Positions 56,400-64,000 of a stretch of 64,000 nucleotides of DNA are shown here, in pieces. This stretch comes from Ophiosphaerella korrae (Eukaryota > Ascomycota > Dothideomycetes > Pleosporales > Phaeosphaeriaceae): the NCBI GenBank assembly GCA_028456385.1, contig JALNQF010000100.1, forward strand, positions 62,001-126,000, in the 5' to 3' direction. Each line of letters begins with the position of its first letter. Position 1 is the stretch's first letter. Under the pieces are notes generated by a model. The model did not search any database, was not told the DNA's origin, and saw only the letters and a list, made by a program, of their open reading frames with translations. Both the position numbers and the translations under genes were made by a program.

Positions 56400-57200
56400 G
56401 ATGACTGAGACTGTATAAATGGGAATTTGACCGTGCCCGTGTGCGAGTATAGGAGGTTATAAGAAAGGAACAAAGTAGATGGTTTTGCGGGATAAAGATG
56501 GTGGAAGAACGGGGTTTGACGAGGTTTGAGTTAGGGGCGGTTTTCAGCCTCAAGCCTTCAGCTCCTCTACTACCCACGTGTCGCAACGTGACATTCTACT
56601 GCATAGCCTTGGAGACACGATGCGATATAGGTGACCAAAGCCCATAGGCCTGAAGCCGGTAGCAGTGCTACTGGGAAATCTACCCAAACACGCCACTTCG
56701 AAGGATGAGGTATGATGCTCAGGCGTAAAACGACACGGAGCGGTGTCACACGTGTGCGATGTATGGCTGATACGTGGTCCGTGCATGCATCATTACAAAT
56801 ACCTAGGCGTGCCAGAATAGGCAGCTTAGTGGTAGACATGCAAACGAATGCGGGGATGCTCCACTTGATTGCCTGTGTATCTCAGAAGCTTCACCCGTGG
56901 GGCTAGATTCTATGCAGACCGTTTTAATCGCGTAAGACAGATGATCAATGATTAGTCACGCCGGACGGAGACACTTCCCGCTCTCCAGGGCTCTAGCTCT
57001 TTGCGATGCAGGTAATGCTGTTAATAGTTGGTCGGATGCCAGCACTGCACCCCTTTTTGTGTGTGGAAAGATCAGCATCCTACATAACTTTATCACAAGT
57101 CGAACGCACCTATTAAGAAACTAGGAAAGAATAGCTGGGGGTCTATTCAGACCAGTCCCTCGGAGGCTTCCGATTGTGCTCAACCAGAACCACGCCCAAG
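56400..57200. other. divergent intergenic region
   Basis: 801 bp between the MARVEL-like gene and the flavin oxidoreductase. ORFs here are short and overlap on both strands. No supported gene. Confidence 0.5.
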
Positions 57201-59009
57201 ATGGTCCCCTCCATAGGAATGCCCTGGCATGAAGGTGAGGAGAAAATGCACCATCTCCTTCGAATTCCACCACGGGATAATCCTACCTCGACAATGCTCA
57301 CACCCCAGGCGGCCTTTATGCTACAGAGTGGACCACTTCTCGCTCTTGGCACACTTGACTCCCAGTCTCGTCCTTGGACCGCATTATGGGGAGGCAGCCC
57401 AGGCTTCTCTCAGCCACTGGGCGGTGGCTTAGTTGGAACGCGAGCCTTTGTCGATCTTCAACATGATCCCGTGGTACAGGCTCTCGTCCAAGAGGCCCAG
57501 CATGGTGACAAGCTACAATCCGATCACAAGGGCAAGGTACTGGCGGGACTAGCTATCGATCTCATGACAAGAAAACGTGTCAAAATTGCTGGCAGGATGG
57601 TGGCTGGGAGTGTGCAAGAGGTAGATGTGAAGTATGACGATTGTGTTGAAACACTGACCAAGCAGAATCAACTGCAGCTAGTTACCAAGATAGACCAGAG
57701 TTTGGGAAATTGCCCAAAGTATTTGAATCAGTACCAGCTATCAGTACAACGTGTGGAATCGAAATTAATCTCACATGATTCAACATTGACAGACAGGGGA
57801 ATCGCGTTAATCAAAAAGTCGGACATGTTCTTCTTGTGTACCAGCACCGAAGAAGACATGGATGTGAACCATCGTGGAGGTCCGCCAGGCTTCGTCCGTA
57901 TTCTTTCCTCGAATATAGTTGTCTACCCGGAATACTCTGGCAACCGCCTCTATCAATCACTTGGCAATCTTCAACAGCGACCGAATATTGGCATGACGTT
58001 CCCTGACTATGCCACCGGAGATGTACTCTATATTACAGGCACAGCTGACATACTCGTTGGCGCTGATGCGGCATGCTTGCTGCCAGGAAGTAACCTTGTG
58101 GTAAAGATCACCATCAGCGAAGCGCGCTTGGTACAAGGCGGACTATCATTTCGTGGAGTGAGGAGGATTCCAAGTCCTTACAACCCACGAGTGCGAACAC
58201 TTGTTACGGAAGGTAACATTAAACATACAGTTCTCGCTCAGTCAGAACCCCAAGGAGCTCGGCTAGTAAAAAAAGTTTTTCTTACCCCATCAATTATCCG
58301 CTTTACTTTCTCCGTTCCATCGGGCATTGTCTATACTGGCGGCCAGTGGGTAGCGCTGAGTTTCGAGGCGGAGCTCAACCTGGGATATGAACATATGCGC
58401 GATGATGATCCAACTAGTCTGAACGACGATTTCGTGCGTACTTTTACCATATCCTCCATTCCAAAGGCACAAGACGGTAAAGAACAAACTTTCGACATTA
58501 CTATTAGGAAAGTGGGGGTTGCGACAAGATTCCTATTCCGACAGAATGAGCAAGCGAAGTTTGAAGTGCCTGTTCTCGGTGTGGGTGGCGAATTCCGAGT
58601 CCAACAGGAAGAGAAGTTTGTAACTCGATTTATTGCGGGCGGAGTCGGTATAACGCCACTCTTGGGTCAGCTGCACGAGCTTGATATTGCTCCGTCCCGT
58701 TTTGAACTCCTCTGGACGCTTAGGATGTCTGATGCGGGGCTTGTGGAAGACGTCTTGCAGCGGCATCCTGAGCTTGCCAAATCCACGAAGGTGTTCATCA
58801 CCGGCTACTCAGCCGTGGAGACTGCTAGGGCAACGGTCAAGGAATTGGAATTATTAGGCGCCGAGGTTAGTTTGAGACGCATGGCAAAAGAGGACATGGG
58901 TGCGGGTAGTGCTGAGACATGGTATGTTTGCACTGGGAAGCCACTTCGGGAAGAGGTGCTATCATGGGCAGAGGGTAGGAAGGTTATTTTTGAGGATTTT
59001 GCCTTTTAA
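57201..59009 (+). CDS. fused PNPOx-like flavin-binding and ferredoxin-reductase-type oxidoreductase
   Basis: Single exon, 602 aa from the ATG at 57201 (CCCAAGATGG). The N-terminal half (about 25-330) looks like a pyridoxamine-phosphate-oxidase-type split-barrel (MLTPQAAFMLQSGPLLALGTLDSQSRPW opens it; later FVRILSSNIVVYPEYSGNRLYQSLGNL and GDVLYITGTADI). The C-terminal half (about 360-602) is a ferredoxin-NADP reductase-like unit: a FAD-binding barrel with TGGQWVALSF and RTFTISSIP, then the NAD(P) loop IAGGVGITPLL, ending ...VIFEDFAF. No 2Fe-2S cysteine cluster follows, unlike some bacterial homologues. Fungal genes of this layout are annotated as oxidoreductases of unknown substrate. Both cofactors, FMN and FAD, are inferred. 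Confidence 0.82.
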   Translation: MVPSIGMPWHEGEEKMHHLLRIPPRDNPTSTMLTPQAAFMLQSGPLLALGTLDSQSRPWTALWGGSPGFSQPLGGGLVGTRAFVDLQHDPVVQALVQEAQHGDKLQSDHKGKVLAGLAIDLMTRKRVKIAGRMVAGSVQEVDVKYDDCVETLTKQNQLQLVTKIDQSLGNCPKYLNQYQLSVQRVESKLISHDSTLTDRGIALIKKSDMFFLCTSTEEDMDVNHRGGPPGFVRILSSNIVVYPEYSGNRLYQSLGNLQQRPNIGMTFPDYATGDVLYITGTADILVGADAACLLPGSNLVVKITISEARLVQGGLSFRGVRRIPSPYNPRVRTLVTEGNIKHTVLAQSEPQGARLVKKVFLTPSIIRFTFSVPSGIVYTGGQWVALSFEAELNLGYEHMRDDDPTSLNDDFVRTFTISSIPKAQDGKEQTFDITIRKVGVATRFLFRQNEQAKFEVPVLGVGGEFRVQQEEKFVTRFIAGGVGITPLLGQLHELDIAPSRFELLWTLRMSDAGLVEDVLQRHPELAKSTKVFITGYSAVETARATVKELELLGAEVSLRRMAKEDMGAGSAETWYVCTGKPLREEVLSWAEGRKVIFEDFAF

Positions 59010-59384
59010 GTCCAATATGTATCTGAGATAATGTGGAGTCGGTTTGATTCAGACCTCCACTGGTGGTTGAAAGCTACGTAGGACCTCTAGACTATGTAAT
59101 CAACAACTATGTTAGCTAGGCATGGCACATGATTATGTGCTAGTCTACTTTTGGCTGACAGGGCCAACGGCGTTAGCCAATCACAAGCAGCGAACCGGAA
59201 ATGAAGTCAGTCTAGAACAACCACGATCGCCGTTGGCTGCAACACCCTCCATCTTATCACTACCACTACAACTGCACTTCTTCTGCTGTTGGTCTACGCC
59301 TCCATCCCTCTTTGTACAACTCTCTGCCTGTTCGTCTGCGGTTCGTTCTCCCTGCCTACGCTTGCGCCATCGCCCACTATCATC
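59010..59384. other. intergenic region / 5' leader
   Basis: 375 bp. The part from about 59240 is C/T-rich, as expected for the 5' leader of the following gene. No other gene seen. Confidence 0.5.
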
Positions 59385-60280
59385 ATGCCCGGAGTCCGTA
59401 AGTGCTGCCTTCGACTTCAAATGACAAGCAAGCTGGTGCATGTCTGTTACGTCAGCGTTGTGACGCACATGAGCCTGCACCACAAACCCCCATTGACGTC
59501 CAGCAAGAACTGCGCTAACTCATTCTCTCGAACAGCACCCGATGCCTTTGAGCAGGTGAAGAAGGGCCTCAAGAACCTCTTCAAGAAGAAGTCCAAGAAG
59601 GAGGCGGCCAAGCCTACCGAGGCTGAAGGCCCGACTACGACAACAGACACGCAGGCAGGCGACCAGCCCAAGCCCAAGCCCTCTGAAACTACTCCAGCAG
59701 CCCCCGCTCCAGCGACTTCCCCAGAGCCTGCAAAGACCGAAGGTACACCGGCAACAGCAAGTACTGCACCTGCTCCTGCTCCTGCACAGCCTGCGCCCGC
59801 AACTGCGCCATCACAGGCTGATGCCGACGTCAACAAGGACGAAAATGGTGCCTTGGCAGAAGTCAAGAAGGCTACGGAAAGTAGGTCCACCATCTCGTCA
59901 TTACCCCCTCACCATGCTCTCGAACTGACAAAGCTTGTTTTGTCTTAGCTCCTGAACCTGTGGGCGCCGTTGCGCCAGCCCCACCGACTGCTACCTCTGC
60001 GCAGACACCTGCGGTCGATGCCCCCGCCGACGTTGCAGCCAAGACGGGTGATGTGCCTGCTACCTCGACCAAGTCTCCTGCGCCTCCTCAACCGGCATCT
60101 CTAGATATGCCCGAGATTCCAGCCTCCAAGCCGGCGGCCGGGATGAGCGCGACCAGTGGACCATTGAACGATGACCCTTTCGGTGCTGAACCTAAGGAAG
60201 AGCAGCCTGCGGCGCCTGCTCCTACTCCAGCTCCCGCGGCTACAACTGCTACACAGCCTGCTGGTGGAGCGGATAAATAA
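59385..60280 (+). CDS. small Ala/Pro-rich protein with basic N-terminal helix
   Basis: Three exons: 59385-59397 (13 nt), 59536-59880, 59949-60280; 229 aa. The first exon encodes only MPGV plus one base; intron 1 is 138 nt (GTAAGT...CGAACAG). After it comes a conserved-looking amphipathic basic helix, PDAFEQVKKGLKNLFKKKSKKE (split here over 20 residues only by the leading P and D). The remaining 190 residues are low complexity: A, P, T, K, E with PAPA and PKPS repeats, ending DDPFGAEPKEE...GGADK. No signal peptide or TM. Similar short, Pro/Ala-rich proteins with a KKGLKNLFKKK start occur in other Dothideomycetes as far as I recall, but I know no function. The tail suggests an abundant, disordered protein. 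Confidence 0.7.
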
Positions 60281-60754
60281 CTGACCCCTTCACATGTCTC
60301 GCTGACCAAATCGTGAAGGGCGGCGAAAGAGGGTGCTGGACTAGGCTGATGAGCATTGGTTAGACGTGAACATTTTGTTTATTGTTTTTTTGCTGTCGTG
60401 TTGCTTTACCTTGCACTAATACTATACCCAATTGCTGTACTTTGAACAAGCGCCTTGAGTGGTGGAGTAGGGGTGGATATAGGAACGAGCTCGGCGCTTC
60501 TAGCAATGGATCTGTTTTCAAACATGATGCGCAGTGAGTGTAAACAATTAGTTGCAACGACAACAGCTTAGCGCGGGGTAAGTATAAACTACTTGCGCTG
60601 CGATGATGCGTCAGACGGCATATTTGTGGACTTTGACCAATCAAACATGTGGGGTTACACTGTATCCAGTACTTACCCACACGCCACCCCACTACAAGCC
60701 CCATTTCTCCTTTTGTCCTCGACATCACTTTCGCCTCTACTCTCTTGCCACACC
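60281..60754. other. intergenic region before HBS1
   Basis: 474 bp. An open frame runs in from 60593 into HBS1 but has no fungal-type start context before 60755. Contains the HBS1 promoter and C/T-rich leader. Confidence 0.5.
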
Positions 60755-63332
60755 ATGCCTCCCAAAAGTGGCTTCTCACGGACGCGCAATATTGATTATG
60801 ACGATGACGATGAGTACGACGACGAAGATGAGTACTTGGAAGATGACGACGATGGCACAATAACCCAGGATGATAAAGAACAAATGCGCATAGGCACAAT
60901 ACGCGTGCGTGAGGCCATGGGCGAGTTCGAAGCGGGCATAAGCAACGCGCAAATACAAGAAGCGCTCTGGCACTACCACTACAATGTTGGAAAGAGCGTG
61001 AGCTATCTGAAGAACAAGCTTGGGGGCTCGCAACCATCAAATGACGTGGCACCCAAGAAGGAAAAACCTGCCTCAAAGTTTGATCAAGCTGCCAGCGCAG
61101 CCGGGCAGAAGTTGCCTACATCTTCAGGTAAGTATGCTTACAAGCACAACAGCACCATGGAGTCTGCCCACCCCGTCACCTTGAGCCTGCCGTCCAACAC
61201 GATGCCAACATGCGATGCAGATGACTTCTTCTGGGATATCTCATGGGGTAACGTGCCAGCCCATCGTGTTGGTGTAATCACGGTTGACGCGCCCTGCTAT
61301 ACCATGCGATTACTGGGCGGATCATCAAAGCTGGCCGCACTCGCTGCAAAACGGAGAAAAGCAAGAGAAGAGGAACAGACCATTGCTACCCAGGTCAACG
61401 GCGATGCCGATGCAGCTATTACCATGCTCGATAAGCTCATGGTGAAAAATCACAATTCTCCCAACACGCATGATACCAGAGGGTCAAAGCCTAGATATCC
61501 TATTCGCAAACGCTCAAAGTCCCCTTCAGCGGAACGGGCAACTATTGAGGAGCCGCCCCGTGAGCCGGAAGGACCGCAACCAGCTATCGTTGTAGAAAGT
61601 CAAGCTGGAAGAGCAGGTGCTTCCACGTTCGCTTCCACACTCTGTGGCTCACTGAAGACACCACAATCAACACTGGAAGTGTTTCCCGTACCATATACCA
61701 GCTTTAAAGGATATTCAAGTGTGAATGCCTTTGATACACCCAGCCCGGACGATGTTGTGCGCGCAGCCCAGGCCAAGGTTTCGGGTGGTGGCCGGCGTTA
61801 ACTCTGCACGATAAGGCATTAAATTACATTTCTAAAGCAAACAGGAAATACACCAAAAAGGAAAAAAACCACCCCCAACTGTGAAAAGTTGACCGAATCG
61901 GTTGGAAATCTTATTCTAGAAGAACCTCACGTCAAGAGTAAAAACTTGGACGTGGTTGAAGAGTTCGAAAAGAGCGGTTTGAAGCGGATAGCTAATTTCG
62001 TTGTCGTAGGTAAGTTTCGCATAATCTTAGGCCTCAGTATTATATACTCTTGTCGTCTATTCTTGTCGTCTCTCGTGCGCAGCCATTCTCCGACGACCTT
62101 TCTGACTAGTTCTAGGTCATGTTGATCATGGTAAAAGCACACTCATGGGCCGTCTGCTATATGACCTTAAGGTTATTGACCAACGATCCATCGATAAGCT
62201 ACGGAGGGAGGCCGAGACCATCGGGAAGACTTCTTTCGCACTTGCGTGGGTCATGGACGAGACCAGCGAAGAACGAAGTCGTGGGGTAACTGTTGACATC
62301 GCCACCAACTACTTCCAGACGCAGAGCACTTGTTTCACAATCCTAGATGCGCCTGGACATAAGGACTTCATACCGAACATGATATCAGGAGCTTCACAAG
62401 CGGATTTTCCTGTCCTTGTTATTGATGCTAGCACAAACGGCTTTGAATCAGGCCTCAAGGGCCAAACAAAGGAACACATTCTAATCGCGCGAAGTATGGG
62501 AATGCAACACATAATAGTGGCAATCAACAAAATGGACACAGTAGCGTGGTCAAAGTCACGTTTTGATGAAATTTCAAAAGGCATGACCGTGTTCTTGACC
62601 GAAGCCAGCTTTGTAGAAAAGCGCGTTACCTTCATACCCTTGGCAGGCTTGACAGGTGAGAACGTCGTCAAGAAAGTTGAGAATCCTGCCGCACGCTGGT
62701 ACACAGGCGAGACCCTTCTCGAAGCTTTAGAGCGTATAGACCTACCGCAAAGGAGTCTGGAGAAACCGCTCCGTGTCGCAGTTGCGGACGTTTTTCGCGG
62801 CGATGTGCGCTCACCACTTAGCGTATCTGGCCGTATAGAGTCTGGCACCCTTCAAATCGGCGACTCAATTCTAGCCTTGCCCGCTAACGAAACCGCAACC
62901 ATCAAAGCTATTGAGGTGCAGGACCAATCCGTCGAATGGGCCATCGCAGGCCAAATTCCTACTCTTCACCTCGCTGACATTGATCCAATACACGTGCGCC
63001 AGGGCGATGTCCTGTGCGCGCCCCATGCTCCAGTCAAACTTGTCAAAGGATTTTCATCTAAGTTTCTTGCCTTTGAGCACGTACTTCCCGGCCCTGTGGA
63101 AGTCTTTAGGTCCACACTGAATAGTTCAGGGAGCATTAGAATGCTCAGTGCTAAATTGAACAAATTTACGGGTGAGGTGGTCAAGAAAAAACCAAGGATT
63201 ATCAAGCCAGGCGAGGTTGCAAGAGTTGTTATGGTGTTGGACAGAGATTTCCCAATTGAGGAGGGTATGAGAGTTGTGGTAAGAGAGAGAGGCCGTACAA
63301 TTGGAGCTGGGTTGATGGAGAATGTGGCTTAG
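60755..63332 (+). CDS. HBS1: Hbs1/Ski7-type GTPase (ribosome rescue)
   Basis: Exons 60755-61127, 61221-61784, 61845-62009, 62116-63332; 772 aa. Partners Dom34 in splitting stalled ribosomes (no-go and non-stop decay). The N-terminal HBS1 domain is present (EQMRIGTIRVREAMGEFE, ALWHYHYNVGKSVSYLKNKL), then DISWGNVPAHR and a disordered linker containing ASTFASTLCGS and FDTPSPDDVVRAAQAK. The GTPase has G1 GHVDHGKS rebuilt across intron 3, switch RGVTVDIA, G3 DAPGHKDF, G4 NKMD and G5-like PLAGL, then EF-Tu domains 2 and 3. Intron 1 (61128-61220) is 93 nt with no stop, so its retention adds 31 residues in frame. The intron 2 donor is weak (GTGGTG at 61785 or GTGGCC at 61788). Confidence 0.93.
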
Positions 63333-63530
63333 GATCGAATTGCGATTGTACCAGGAAAAATGGAATTTTACTAGTGTGGAAGCTCTAACTTTTAAGAATA
63401 TAGCTGCCAATATAGTCTAGTAATTGATGTAGCAATGCATGCATTTATAGTTGATCGATTGTCTAGACCTTATCATAACTCAATGTAGACGTTAGCTAGG
63501 CTAGGATCATGAGTTCTTATCCGCCGATGT

Positions 63531-64000
63531 CTAGTTATCTATCCTCTCCTCAGGTTCTACTATACCGTATTTAGCATTCTCCTTTGTCCTCGGCACCGTT
63601 GTATTCGTTGCGCTAATTCCTCGTGGTGATAGAGTCACCGGTGTCCTACTTGTCCATGGCGCTCTGGTGGGCTGACTAGGGCCACTTGATGTGGGCGGAT
63701 GTGATGTAGAAACGGTCCTCGCCCATGGCGCTACCATTGCTGTGGGGCCAACACCCGCGAGGGGATCACGCAATGGGGGTTGGAGTTGTAACGGCGCGCG
63801 AGACGATGGCGCAGATGATGAATCAAGCGGGGGATCACGAAGTTGTGATAATGGCCGAGATGAGGAATACGGCGAGGTTGATGAATTCAATAATAGAGTA
63901 GAAGACTTGGGCTGGCTCGAGGTGTGCACACTAGTTTGTATTTTTTGTGCACTAGGATCCTTTTCCCATGAAAAGAGTGAGCCGAAGGGGAAATGTTGAA
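63531..64000 (-). CDS. partial Ser/Pro/Thr-rich protein, C-terminal end
   Basis: Minus-strand open frame reaching the right edge of the window without a stop, at least 156 codons. The product is low complexity (SSTSPYSSSRPLSQLRD, TRAPWTSRTPVTLSPRG) and ends with KENAKYGIVEPEERIDN. It opens toward the edge with FPFGSLFSWEKDPSAQK. It ends about 200 bp from the convergent HBS1 stop. It could be the last exon of a gene to the right; no family recognised. The frame on the opposite strand (63691-63999) is less convincing. Confidence 0.4.
   Translation of the reverse strand, partial: QHFPFGSLFSWEKDPSAQKIQTSVHTSSQPKSSTLLLNSSTSPYSSSRPLSQLRDPPLDSSSAPSSRAPLQLQPPLRDPLAGVGPTAMVAPWARTVSTSHPPTSSGPSQPTRAPWTSRTPVTLSPRGISATNTTVPRTKENAKYGIVEPEERIDN

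Noticed and set aside
1..64000. Transposons, CRISPR arrays, bacterial operons or heavily RIP-mutated repeats
   Set aside because: No transposase or reverse-transcriptase motifs, terminal repeats or spacer arrays were seen. The AT-rich stretches are modest and not obviously derived from repeated elements.

Overview
The window reads as nuclear DNA of a filamentous ascomycete. Genes are broken by many short spliceosomal introns (about 42-140 nt, mostly GTRNGT donors and YAG acceptors). Intergenic gaps are 0.1-1.5 kb, both strands are used without operons, and the protein set is typical of Pezizomycotina (HET domain, fungal rhodopsin-type 7TM, MARVEL protein). Several low-complexity Ser/Pro proteins suggest Dothideomycetes, perhaps Pleosporales, but that placement is inference. 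I rebuilt gene models by joining open frames across GT-AG introns and checked that the joined lengths are multiples of three.

Layout. 0-6.3 kb: the C-terminal part of a Trm7-type tRNA methyltransferase, a membrane/coiled-coil orphan, and a large vigilin/Scp160 multi-KH protein. 7.5-15.6 kb: an accessory block with three tandem, same-strand paralogues of a DEDDh exonuclease fused to a CCHC zinc knuckle (the first broken by a frameshift and an internal deletion), followed by a HET-domain gene. 15.8-25.3 kb: a membrane alpha/beta hydrolase, D-3-phosphoglycerate dehydrogenase, a two-domain glyoxalase I, a roadblock-fold LAMTOR2/Ego3-like protein and argininosuccinate synthase. 25.8-32.0 kb: a head-to-head pair of a Doa4/USP8-type deubiquitinase and the ESCRT-0 subunit Vps27. 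32.7-36.5 kb: a head-to-head pair of a GT32-type glycosyltransferase and an alpha/beta-hydrolase-fold protein without its nucleophile. 36.8-37.6 kb: a decayed coding relic. 38.2-42.5 kb: a dynamin-family GTPase divergent from TIM17. 42.5-49.1 kb: a second gene-poor accessory block with two orphans and a seven-helix rhodopsin-like protein. 49.1-63.3 kb: an Ataxin-10/Ctr86 homologue, a Bud27/URI-like prefoldin head-to-head with TFIIH subunit Tfb3, a MARVEL-like membrane protein, a fused flavin reductase-type oxidoreductase, an Ala/Pro-rich orphan and the ribosome-rescue GTPase Hbs1. A partial Ser/Pro-rich gene runs off the right edge.

Functional links. Doa4 and Vps27 act in the same multivesicular-body route and share one 471-bp intergenic region. 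Bud27/URI and Tfb3 both touch RNA polymerase II and share only 120 bp. Serine and arginine synthesis genes lie within 6 kb of each other, and the arginine gene has a Gcn4/CPC1-like half site close to its start. The most unusual item is the tandem nuclease-zinc-knuckle family next to a HET gene. I found no tRNA, rRNA, CRISPR array or intact transposon.
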